A DNA stretch of 26,759 nt from NCBI GenBank assembly GCA_014534415.1, contig JACVRM010000008.1, positions 1 through 26,759 of the forward strand, read 5' to 3'. Under the pieces are notes generated by a model. The model had not been told where the DNA came from, made no database searches, and saw nothing but the letters and a program-made list of their open reading frames with translations. Position 1 is the first letter of the stretch, and each line of letters begins with the position of its first letter. A program made the position numbers and the translations under genes. Positions 1 to 6,116 of this stretch are shown here, piece by piece. The stretch is from Thermoleophilia bacterium (GTDB lineage: Bacteria > Actinomycetota > Thermoleophilia > Gaiellales > Gaiellaceae).

Positions 1-975
1 GACGCCGCGAAGGCGCGCGAGTTCGGCGCCGAGGGACTCGGCCTCTGCCGGACGGAGCACATGTTCATGGCCGAAGACCGGCTCCCCGTCGTCCGCGCGC
101 TGATCATGGCCTCCGACGAGGACGAGCGCCGGGAAGCACTCGCGCGGCTCCTGCCGCTCCAGCAGGGCGACTTCGAGGGCATCTTCGAGGCGATGGCGGG
201 CGTGCCGGTGACCGTGCGGCTGCTCGACCCACCGCTGCACGAGTTCCTGCCGCCGCCCGAGCAGGCGGCGGACGACCGCGTGCGAGCACGCATCCGCGCG
301 CTCCAGGAGGCAAATCCGATGCTCGGCACGCGGGGCTGCCGGCTTGGCCTCCAGTTCCCGGAGATCTACGAGATGCAGGTGCGCGCGATCATCCGCGCGG
401 CGCTCGCGGTGGAGCAGCGCACGGGCGACGCGCCGCTCATCGAGATCATGCACCCCCTCGTGGGCTTCGCCGAGGAGCTCAAGCGCCTGCGCGGGCTGAC
501 TCTCGCGGCGGCGGCCGACGAGGGCGAGGCGGAGTTCCTGGTCGGCACGATGATCGAGCTGCCGCGCGCGTGCATCCGCGCCGACGAGATCGCCCAGCAC
601 GCCGACTTCTTCTCGTTCGGGACGAACGATCTGACGCAGACGGCGCTCGGCTTCTCGCGCGACGACGCGGAGGGCAAGTTCCTGACGCACTACCTCGAGG
701 ACGGCATTCTCGAGCGCAATCCGTTCGAGACGCTCGACCAGTCGGGCGTCGGCGACCTGATGCGGATCGCAGTCGACCGCGCGCGCGCCGTCAAGGACCT
801 GAAGCTCGGCATTTGCGGCGAGCACGGCGGCGAGCCCGCGTCGGTCGCGTTCTGCCACCGGCTGGGCCTCGACTACGTCTCCTGCTCGCCGTTCCGCGTT
901 CCGCTGGCGCGCCTGGCGGCCGCGCAGGCGGCGCTCGCCGAGGAGGGCGTCGAGGCCGCCGTCGCCGGAGGCTGA
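1..975 (+). CDS. ppdK: Pyruvate, phosphate dikinase, C-terminal part (5' end outside window)
   Basis: The frame is open from base 1 to the TGA at 973-975, giving the last 324 residues. It is the PEP/pyruvate-binding TIM-barrel domain of PPDK, which interconverts pyruvate, ATP and Pi with PEP, AMP and PPi. Visible motifs in order are GLGLCRTEHMF, LLDPPLHEFLP, NPMLGTRGCRL, EIMHPLVGF, GTMIELPRA, FFSFGTNDLTQ and, near the end, GICGEHGGEP with the catalytic Cys. PPDK rather than PEP synthase or PTS enzyme I is favoured by RTEHMF and DPPLHEFLP. The swivelling-His and ATP-grasp domains lie upstream and cannot be checked. The protein is cytoplasmic and belongs to gluconeogenic or glycolytic carbon flux. 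The next gene on this strand is unrelated and starts 132 bp later. Confidence 0.96.
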   Translation, partial: DAAKAREFGAEGLGLCRTEHMFMAEDRLPVVRALIMASDEDERREALARLLPLQQGDFEGIFEAMAGVPVTVRLLDPPLHEFLPPPEQAADDRVRARIRALQEANPMLGTRGCRLGLQFPEIYEMQVRAIIRAALAVEQRTGDAPLIEIMHPLVGFAEELKRLRGLTLAAAADEGEAEFLVGTMIELPRACIRADEIAQHADFFSFGTNDLTQTALGFSRDDAEGKFLTHYLEDGILERNPFETLDQSGVGDLMRIAVDRARAVKDLKLGICGEHGGEPASVAFCHRLGLDYVSCSPFRVPLARLAAAQAALAEEGVEAAVAGG

Positions 976-1052
976 GACGCGGCATCACCGCTGCCCGACT
1001 TAGGACTCGGTTCAAAACGACGTGCTGAGCGGCGAAACGCGTCGTGCTGCGC

Positions 1053-1082
1053 TTGACCTCGCACCGGCCTGGTCGGAAGATT
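1053..1082 (+). promoter_or_regulatory. Possible promoter of the 1108 membrane-protein gene
   Basis: TTGACC at 1053-1058 is followed 18 bases later by AAGATT at 1077-1082. The -35 is good but the -10 is poor. It would give a leader of roughly 20 nt containing the AAGGAGG ribosome binding site at 1097-1103. This is a guess from spacing and consensus only. Confidence 0.3.
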
Positions 1083-1107
1083 GCGCTGATCGGACGAAGG
1101 AGGTGCC

Positions 1108-1797
1108 ATGACGGATGCGACGTGGGAACGCTGGTCCCGCGGCATGGGCGTCGTGTTCGCTGTCCTCGCGCTCGCCGCGTTCTTGATCTTCGGCGAGGCG
1201 CCGAAGATCGAAGACAGCCCCGAGGAGGTGGCGTCGTTCTACCAGGACGACGGCGGGCGCGTCCTGACCGCGCTCACGATCTTCGCGTTCGCGTTCATCC
1301 CGCTCTTCTGGTTCGTCGGTGCCATTGCGAACGCGCTTCGCTCAGCGGGCGAGGGCCGGCTGGCTGCGACTGCCATTGCAGCTGTTGCCGCGTGGGCCGC
1401 AGCGCAGTTCGTCTTTGGTGCATCGGCGGCGCCACTCGCGGTCGTTGTCGCCGAGAGGGCCGATCCCGACGTGAGTTACGCGCTGCATGCGCTTGGCCTC
1501 TGCATCGACAACATCAGTGCCTTTGCGCTGGCGGCCGCCATCCTCGCCGCGAGCGTCGGTCTCGCACGGGCTCGGTTGCTGCCGGCCTGGTTCACGTGGT
1601 TCGGCGCTGTTGCCGCGCTCCTCGTCGCCCTCCACGGCACGAATTGGGCCGACGAGGGCTTCTGGTCTCCCGGCGGCGGATACGTCTACGTCGTCGTGAT
1701 CGTGGGGCTGCTTTGGATCGTTGCGACGAGCGTGCTGCTTTTCCGGGCGCCGGTAACGCCAGACCCGTCGGCGCGGGCGAGCGTCGCGGCAACGTAG
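1108..1797 (+). CDS. Hypothetical multi-pass membrane protein
   Basis: A 229-residue protein with ATG at 1108, preceded by a clear AAGGAGG at 1097-1103. About six hydrophobic stretches are visible (roughly residues 14-31, 52-76, 84-108, 126-150, 158-180 and 190-213), joined by short loops. A conserved-looking first extracytoplasmic loop reads EDSPEEVASFYQDDGGR. The pattern of a first helix, a loop with an acidic or aromatic 'VxxFY' segment and further helices resembles uncharacterised small membrane proteins common in Actinomycetota. I do not recognise a catalytic motif. It stands alone: ppdK ends 132 bp upstream and the next gene is on the other strand. No function is proposed. Confidence 0.8.
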   Translation: MTDATWERWSRGMGVVFAVLALAAFLIFGEAPKIEDSPEEVASFYQDDGGRVLTALTIFAFAFIPLFWFVGAIANALRSAGEGRLAATAIAAVAAWAAAQFVFGASAAPLAVVVAERADPDVSYALHALGLCIDNISAFALAAAILAASVGLARARLLPAWFTWFGAVAALLVALHGTNWADEGFWSPGGGYVYVVVIVGLLWIVATSVLLFRAPVTPDPSARASVAAT

Positions 1798-1800
1798 TAC

Positions 1801-1834
1801 AAGGGGCGCAGCGAGTCGCGGGCGCTGTGCCCTT
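1801..1834 (+). terminator. Stem-loop after the membrane-protein gene
   Basis: AAGGGGCGCAGCG at 1801-1813 pairs with CGCTGTGCCCTT at 1823-1834, allowing one G-U pair and one bulge, around a 9-nt loop. It begins three bases after the stop codon. No T-run follows, so it is at best a U-less or Rho-assisted terminator or an RNA-stabilising stem. The rest of the gap to 1949 shows nothing else convincing. Confidence 0.45.
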
Positions 1835-1949
1835 CACTGCCTCGCGCGAGCGCGCGGGCTGCCGGTGCTGTCGGCTCGCCTCTGGGTTGGCCGCTCGCGC
1901 TCGCTGGCTTTTCGCCCCGACATCGCTACGGCGTTTCGGTGCTGACCGC

Positions 1950-2615
1950 CTAACGCGTCACGAGGATCTCGCCGAGCGGCTTGCGCTCGAGGTCCGGCAC
2001 GACACACTCGGGGGCGGGATAGCCGACGGGGATCAGCACGAACGGCCGCTCGTTTGCCGGTCGCTCGAGGATGCGCCGAAGGAAGCCCATCGGCGACGGC
2101 GTGTGCGTGAGCGCGACGAGCCCGGCTGCGTGCAGGCCGGCGAGTAGGAACCCGACCGCGATGCCGACCGACTCCTTCGCGTAGTAGTGCTTGCGCTTCG
2201 CGCCGTCTGCGCCGAGCCCGTACGCCTGCTCGAAGACCGCAATCAGGTAGGGCGCGTCCGTGAGGTGGTCCTTCACGAAGTCGGTGCCGAGCGGACGGAG
2301 CGCGTCCAGCCAGTCGGGCGGCGCGACCCGCTCGTAGAACTCCCGCTCGGCCTCCTCCGCAGCGTTGCGGATCCGCCGCTTCACCTCGGGGTCGGAAACG
2401 ACGACGAACGTCCAGGGCTGGAGGTGAGCCCCGGACGGCGCCGTGCCGGCCGTTTCCACCGCATTCTGGACGAGCTCCCACGGCACGGGCTCGCGCGAGA
2501 ACGTCCGCACGGAGCGCCGCTGCCGCATCAGCTCGAGGAACGCACGCGAGCGCGCGAGCGCCTCGTCGGCGGGCAGCGTTCGCGCGCTGAGCGGGACCGG
2601 GCGGTACTCGCCCAC
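1950..2615 (-). CDS. Nitroreductase-family flavoprotein, iodotyrosine deiodinase-like
   Basis: A predicted FMN-dependent reductase of 221 residues. I place the start at the GTG at 2615, four bases after the rhomboid stop; the longer open frame upstream runs inside the rhomboid gene. Family motifs are QRRSVRTF (FMN phosphate site, about residues 32-39), TAPSGAHLQPW (58-68) and a long ESVGIAVGFLLAGLHAAGL helix followed by THTPSPMGFL and ERPFVLIPVGYPA, typical of the iodotyrosine deiodinase branch. Glu90, Tyr94 and Lys115 have the spacing (4, then 21) of the substrate-clamping Glu-Tyr-Lys of that branch. I infer reductive dehalogenation of halotyrosine-like compounds; a general nitro- or enone reductase is the alternative. 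It is very probably co-transcribed with the rhomboid gene. Confidence 0.85.
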   Translation of the reverse strand: MGEYRPVPLSARTLPADEALARSRAFLELMRQRRSVRTFSREPVPWELVQNAVETAGTAPSGAHLQPWTFVVVSDPEVKRRIRNAAEEAEREFYERVAPPDWLDALRPLGTDFVKDHLTDAPYLIAVFEQAYGLGADGAKRKHYYAKESVGIAVGFLLAGLHAAGLVALTHTPSPMGFLRRILERPANERPFVLIPVGYPAPECVVPDLERKPLGEILVTR

Positions 2616-2619
2616 CGCG

Positions 2620-3501
2620 TCAGTAGCTCTGCACGGTGAGGTACGAGAGCGCCAGCGCGGCGACCGCCACAGCGGCGACGCCGGCGCTGCCGAGGAGTCC
2701 GGCGCGTCCGTACGCGGCATGCGAGCGGCCGAAGCGCGAGAGCGCCAAGCCGATCAACGCCCCACCGATGAGTCCTCCGACGTGGCCCCCCACCGAGATG
2801 TACTCGCGGAACGTGAACGTGATGATGAGGTTGAGGACGACGATCGACAGCGCGCTGCCGCCGAGGATGTAGTGCCGCTGGCGCTCGAAGACGAGCGCGG
2901 CGCCGAGGATGCCGAAGATCGCGCCCGACGCGCCGACGGTCGGCGTGCCGGCGTCGGTGAGCGCGAGCGCGCCGGCCGAGCCGGCGAGGCCCGAGACCAG
3001 GTACAGGGCGATGAAGCGGGCGCGCCCGAGCGCCTCCTCCATCCGGCCGCCGATCCACCACAGCATCAGCATGTTGATCAGCAGGTGGAACAGACCGCCG
3101 TGCAGGAACGTTGCCGTGATCAGCCGCCACCACTGACCCTCTGCCACGCCGATCAGCTGGCCCGCCGCGGGGTCGAACGCGCGGCCGATCAGGAAACCGT
3201 CGACGAACAGGTCGCCGCCGTTGCGCTCGAGCGACGCGCCCTGCGCGAGGTTGACCATGAACACGCCGACGTTGACGCCGATCAGCACTTTCGTGACGAG
3301 CGCGCCGGTGCCCTCGTAGCCGGCGCGCTTGACCTCGCGTCGCACGCGCGCGGCGCCCTGTGCCTGACCCGAGTGGTCCGGGCAGCGGATTCCCACCGGT
3401 GCGAAGACCATGCAGTCGGGGCAGATTCCGCGGCCGCACTCCGAGCACGAGACGCCGGTCTCGCGGTCCGGGTGGCGATAACAGGTCATCGTCGTGGCCA
3501 C
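2620..3501 (-). CDS. Rhomboid-family intramembrane serine protease with N-terminal zinc ribbon
   Basis: A 293-residue membrane protease. The first about 43 residues carry a B-box-like zinc-binding set (Cys7, His10, Cys19, Cys22, Cys27, Cys30, Cys40, His43) on the cytoplasmic side. The rhomboid core follows: a first helix near 68-84, the WWRLITATFLHGGLFHLLINM segment, catalytic Ser192 in GASGAIFG and catalytic His240 in GGHVGGLIGG. Both members of the catalytic dyad are present, so it should be active. The start is the GTG at 3501, chosen because a TACGCT box lies 6 bases upstream; ATG at 3489 is a possible in-frame alternative. Its stop at 2620 is followed after 4 bases by the deiodinase-like gene, so the two form an operon. 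The substrate is unknown. Confidence 0.93.
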   Translation of the reverse strand: MATTMTCYRHPDRETGVSCSECGRGICPDCMVFAPVGIRCPDHSGQAQGAARVRREVKRAGYEGTGALVTKVLIGVNVGVFMVNLAQGASLERNGGDLFVDGFLIGRAFDPAAGQLIGVAEGQWWRLITATFLHGGLFHLLINMLMLWWIGGRMEEALGRARFIALYLVSGLAGSAGALALTDAGTPTVGASGAIFGILGAALVFERQRHYILGGSALSIVVLNLIITFTFREYISVGGHVGGLIGGALIGLALSRFGRSHAAYGRAGLLGSAGVAAVAVAALALSYLTVQSY

Positions 3502-3506
3502 CGAAG

Positions 3507-3513
3507 TAGCGTA
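3507..3513. promoter_or_regulatory. Overlapping bidirectional -10 boxes (rhomboid / comB)
   Basis: The heptamer TAGCGTA reads TAGCGT on the plus strand, 7 bases before the comB GTG at 3520. It reads TACGCT on the minus strand, 6 bases before the rhomboid GTG at 3501. One symmetric element thus appears to serve two divergent, leaderless genes separated by only 18 bases. This is inferred from sequence only. Confidence 0.6.
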
Positions 3514-3519
3514 GTGGCC

Positions 3520-4200
3520 GTGCGCGTTCACGTGGCGTTCACGCCTGTGGAGGCGATCGAAGCTCACGTCGGCGTGGTCGTCGACGTGATGCGCGCGACG
3601 TCGACGATCACGCAGGCGCTTGCGTCCGGCTACCCGCGGGTGCTCGCCGCGCCGGGCATCGACGAGGCGCGCGGCGTGCGCGAGGCGCTCGGCGGAGGGC
3701 TGCTCGGCGGCGAGCGGAACGCCGTCCGCATCGAGGGCTTCGACGCGGGTGCGTCGCCGCGCGAGTTCCTCGACGGTCGTGACGTGCCGGTCATCTTCTC
3801 GACGACCAACGGGACGCGGGCGATCCTGACCGCCGTGCAGCACTGCGACGAGGTGCTGCTCGGGAGCCTGCTGAACGTGTCCGCTGTCGCCCGTGCGGTG
3901 CGCGAGCGCGGCCGCGACGCGACGATCGTCTGCGCAGGCTTCCAGGGCGCCTTCGCGATCGACGACGCCTACTGCGCCGGCCGGATCGTCGCGCTGGTCG
4001 ACGGGTCGCGGACGGACGCGGCGGTGGCCTCGGAGGTGATCGCACGGACCTTCCCGAATGCGCTCGACGGGCTCAACGCCCGGACGTACGGTCCACCCGG
4101 CCTCGAGGACGACCTCGCGTGGTGCTCGCAGGTCGACACGATCGACGTCGTGCCGCGCTTCACGCGGATGGTCGGTGCGGCCGCCGAGCTGGCGCTCTAG
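3520..4200 (+). CDS. comB: 2-phosphosulfolactate phosphatase family protein (ComB-like)
   Basis: A 226-residue member of the ComB family, which hydrolyses 2-phosphosulfolactate in a Mg-dependent reaction. Recognisable blocks are VDVMRATSTITQAL near residue 24, FSTTNGTRAI, LLGSLLNVSAVA, CAGFQGAFAIDDAYCAG and ARTYGPPGL. Length is normal for the family. I chose the GTG at 3520 (then RVHVAF) over the GTG at 3514 because it sits 7 bases after the TAGCGT box. In methanogens ComB serves coenzyme M synthesis. Bacterial relatives have been tied to sulfolactate, but many have no known role, and no other sulfolactate gene is seen here. Its TAG at 4198-4200 overlaps the stop of the convergent DUF3467 gene. 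Confidence 0.85.
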   Translation: MRVHVAFTPVEAIEAHVGVVVDVMRATSTITQALASGYPRVLAAPGIDEARGVREALGGGLLGGERNAVRIEGFDAGASPREFLDGRDVPVIFSTTNGTRAILTAVQHCDEVLLGSLLNVSAVARAVRERGRDATIVCAGFQGAFAIDDAYCAGRIVALVDGSRTDAAVASEVIARTFPNALDGLNARTYGPPGLEDDLAWCSQVDTIDVVPRFTRMVGAAAELAL

Positions 4201-4532
4201 CTGCCGCTCGTACCGGGTGGCTCCGGCGACTCGGGCCGGCGGATCTCGCCGAAGACGGCCTCGTAGCGCGTCATGTTTTCGTTGAGCGCGCGCAGCACGT
4301 CGAACAACACCGTCACCGGAATCTTCACGCGCGAGACGACCCGGCAGCCGACGCGGACGGGCGCGTCGGGATCCTCGGGCGTCTCGACCTGCGGCGGCTG
4401 CGTGACGCCGAAGTCGAGCGTGAACTCGTAGGCGGTGTGCCAGACGCTCAGGAAGTTCGCGTACACGCCCGCCTCGAGCTCCGGTGGCACCTGGATCTGG
4501 AACTCAGTGGGGCGCTCGTCCGGCTGGCTCAT
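4197..4532 (-). CDS. DUF3467 domain protein
   Basis: A 111-residue cytoplasmic protein. The core EFQIQVPPELEAGVYANF, the later YEFTLDFG, and a C-terminal VSRVKIPVTVLFDVLRALNEN match the small DUF3467 family, whose function is unknown. The start is ATG 4532, placed 7 bases downstream (minus strand) of a TAGCGT box. The gene is divergent from imuB with a 58-bp intergenic region that also holds the two LexA-type boxes, so damage control of this gene is possible but not shown. Its TAG (4199-4197) shares a CTAG with the comB stop. Confidence 0.85.
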   Translation of the reverse strand: MSQPDERPTEFQIQVPPELEAGVYANFLSVWHTAYEFTLDFGVTQPPQVETPEDPDAPVRVGCRVVSRVKIPVTVLFDVLRALNENMTRYEAVFGEIRRPESPEPPGTSGS

Positions 4533-4539
4533 CCGAGAC

Positions 4540-4545
4540 ACGCTA
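4540..4545 (-). promoter_or_regulatory. -10 box for the DUF3467 gene (leaderless)
   Basis: On the minus strand TAGCGT is followed by 7 bases and then ATG at 4532. The spacing puts the likely transcription start at or very near the A of the start codon. No good -35 is visible. Confidence 0.5.
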
Positions 4546-4550
4546 AGCGC

Positions 4551-4580
4551 TTGACATGGGAACATGCGTTCGTGTAGAAC
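4551..4580 (+). promoter_or_regulatory. imuB promoter (TTGACA - 18 bp - TAGAAC)
   Basis: A perfect -35 hexamer TTGACA at 4551-4556 is followed by an 18-base spacer and TAGAAC at 4575-4580. The predicted start site falls around 4586-4590, so the mRNA has almost no leader before ATG 4591. The spacer contains one LexA-type box and the second overlaps the -10, an arrangement expected to block RNA polymerase binding. Confidence 0.7.
4560..4571. promoter_or_regulatory. LexA (SOS) box 1
   Basis: GAACATGCGTTC fits the GAAC-N4-GTTC core of the LexA operator of Gram-positive bacteria and Actinomycetota. It lies inside the imuB promoter spacer, 17 bp centre to centre from box 2. Confidence 0.75.
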
Positions 4581-4588
4581 ATATGTTC
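4577..4588. promoter_or_regulatory. LexA (SOS) box 2
   Basis: GAACATATGTTC is a perfect 12-bp palindrome fitting GAAC-N4-GTTC. It overlaps the imuB -10 and ends two bases before the start codon. Confidence 0.85.
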
Positions 4589-4590
4589 CC

Positions 4591-5778
4591 ATGATCGCCT
4601 GCCTGACCATCCCAGGGTTCGAGCTTCGCGCGGCGTTGCGATCGCGGCCTCATCTTGCGCGGCGCGCGGCCGCGCTCGCGCCGCTGCCGGGGCGCGAGCC
4701 GCTCCTCGGCCCCGTGACGGCGGCCGCCGAGGCGGCCGGTGTGAAGCCCGGTATGCGGCTGGGCGAGGCGCTCGCCACGTGCCCGTCGCTCGTGCTCGTC
4801 GAGCAGGATCCCGCGGGCGCCGACGACGAGTGGGAGGCGATCGTGCGGCGGCTCGAGGACTCGGGGTTTGCCGTCGAGTCGGCCGGGCTCGGCACGGCGT
4901 ACTTCCAGACGGACGGCGTCGAGCGGCTCTACGGCGGCGTCAAGGCTGCGCTCCAGCGGGCGCTCGCGAGTGTCGGAGCGGGCTGGGACGCGCGCGTGGG
5001 CGCCGCTCGGCGGCGGTTTGCCGCACTCGCGGCGGCGAGCGTCGCACGCTCGGGACAGGTGCTCGTCGTCGCCGACGGCGACGACGCCCGCGACTTCCTC
5101 GCGCCGCTGCCGCTCACGCTCCTGCCGCTCGAGCCCGAGCGGCGCCAGGAACTCGAAGAGCTCGGAGTGCGCCGGGTCGGCCAGCTGGCAGCACTGCCCG
5201 GCGCCGCCGTTGCCGAGCGACTCGGACGGGACGGACGGACGGCCTGGAACCTCGCGCAAGGGAGGGGCCCGCGCGTGGTAGAGGGCCGCCGTCCGCCTGC
5301 CGAGCTCGTCGAGCGGCTCGAGTTTCCGGAGTCGGTTGCGAACGAGCTGACGCTCCGACGCGCATTCGCCGTGCTCGTCGACCGGCTGCTCGCCCGGCCG
5401 GACCGCGACGGCCGCTTCCTCCGCAAGATCGCGCTCGTCGCGCGGCTCGCCGGCGGCGGGTCGTGGCGCCGCACCGTGACGCTTCGCGATCCGACCGCCG
5501 AGCGCGACCGCGTCCGCGCGGCGCTCGGGCCGAAGCTCGCCGAATTGCCGGCGCCCGTCGTCCGGCTCACGATCGAGGCGGTCGAGCTCACGGAGTCGCG
5601 CGGCCAGCAGCTCGCGCTCGTCGCGCCGGAAGGCGAGGAGCTCGACGTCCGCCTCCGCGAAGGGCTCCGCCAGGCGCGGGCGAGCGCCGGCGGAGGCGCA
5701 GTCTGCACCGTCGTCGAGATCGCGCCGTGGTCGCGCCTGCCCGAGCAGCGAGCGCTGCTGGTTCCCAAAGACGCGTAA
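4591..5778 (+). CDS. imuB: ImuB, Y-family polymerase-like mutasome subunit
   Basis: A 395-residue protein starting at ATG 4591, directly after the second LexA box. Overall it has the Y-family polymerase layout (palm, fingers, helix-hairpin-helix thumb with ELGVRRVGQLAALP near residue 190, little finger). The catalytic carboxylates are absent: the N-terminal acidic motif is replaced by ACLTIPGFELR, and the second by SAGLGTAYFQTDG. That loss is the hallmark of ImuB, which acts as an adaptor bringing the error-prone polymerase to the beta clamp. A QQLALV stretch near residue 353 could be a clamp-binding motif. It leads a damage-inducible cassette with the DUF6504 gene and dnaE2. No imuA-like gene is next to it. 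Confidence 0.93.
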   Translation: MIACLTIPGFELRAALRSRPHLARRAAALAPLPGREPLLGPVTAAAEAAGVKPGMRLGEALATCPSLVLVEQDPAGADDEWEAIVRRLEDSGFAVESAGLGTAYFQTDGVERLYGGVKAALQRALASVGAGWDARVGAARRRFAALAAASVARSGQVLVVADGDDARDFLAPLPLTLLPLEPERRQELEELGVRRVGQLAALPGAAVAERLGRDGRTAWNLAQGRGPRVVEGRRPPAELVERLEFPESVANELTLRRAFAVLVDRLLARPDRDGRFLRKIALVARLAGGGSWRRTVTLRDPTAERDRVRAALGPKLAELPAPVVRLTIEAVELTESRGQQLALVAPEGEELDVRLREGLRQARASAGGGAVCTVVEIAPWSRLPEQRALLVPKDA

Positions 5779-5798
5779 ACGCGCCGCGAGCCGCGCTC

Positions 5799-6005
5799 GT
5801 GGAGGCGCACGCCGACGGGACGCCGCGACGCGTGAACGGTCAAGGCGTTGCACTCGTGCGCGAGGAATGGCGCGTGGTCGACCGCTGGTGGACCGAGGAG
5901 CCGGTGGACCGGCGCTACTTCGAGGTCGTGCTCGAGACGGGCCAGAACGTCGTCGTGTTCCGGGACGAGGAGCGCGGCGGGTGGTTCTCGCAGCGCGGTG
6001 CTTAG
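5799..6005 (+). CDS. DUF6504 family small protein of the mutasome cassette
   Basis: A 68-residue protein starting at GTG 5799, 20 bases after imuB. It is rich in aromatic and charged residues: REEWRVVDRWW, RRYFEVV, VVVFRDE and GGWFSQ. This pattern matches DUF6504, a small domain found beside imuB/dnaE2 in Actinomycetota. The fold is probably all-beta with a conserved Trp-Trp pair, and the biochemical role is unknown. Its position between imuB and dnaE2 suggests a part in translesion synthesis or its regulation, which is inference by association. No ATG exists in the frame and the ribosome binding site is weak, so the start is moderately uncertain. Confidence 0.8.
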   Translation: MEAHADGTPRRVNGQGVALVREEWRVVDRWWTEEPVDRRYFEVVLETGQNVVVFRDEERGGWFSQRGA

Positions 6006-6054
6006 CCGCCGAAAGTCCGGCGCGCTGCGCGCGCGCCATGACGACTTTCGGCGG
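6006..6054 (+). repeat. Long inverted repeat between the DUF6504 gene and dnaE2
   Basis: CCGCCGAAAGTC at 6006-6017 is perfectly repeated in reverse complement at 6043-6054, with a 25-nt interior. The interior itself can fold (GGCGCGC against GCGCGCC). It begins immediately after the DUF6504 stop. There is no T-tract, so it may be an attenuator, an mRNA processing or stability element, or a protein-binding site. Confidence 0.6.
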
Positions 6055-6092
6055 GGCTCGGAATCAGACGCGACTTCGCGCGGTGTGGCTGC

Positions 6093-6109
6093 GGCGGGCG
6101 AAGCCCGCC
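6093..6109 (+). repeat. GC-rich hairpin just before dnaE2
   Basis: GGCGGGC, loop GAA, GCCCGCC: a perfect 7-bp stem ending 7 bases before the GTG at 6117. Folded in RNA it would crowd the dnaE2 translation start, so it could lower expression of dnaE2 relative to imuB. Confidence 0.55.
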
Positions 6110-6116
6110 TCCGCCG

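Noticed and set aside
1044..2147. A 367-codon plus-strand frame overlapping the membrane-protein gene
   Set aside because: Arg/Cys-rich shadow frame; the other frame has a ribosome binding site and coherent transmembrane helices.
2616..2720. A longer N-terminus for the nitroreductase (ATG at 2720)
   Set aside because: It would overlap the rhomboid 3' end by about 100 bp and adds a Ser/Arg-rich sequence with no family match.
2443..3519. A 585-codon plus-strand frame that ends with comB, suggesting a long fusion protein
   Set aside because: The upstream part is antisense to the rhomboid and deiodinase-like genes and has no recognisable domain; real ComB sequence starts at about 3520.
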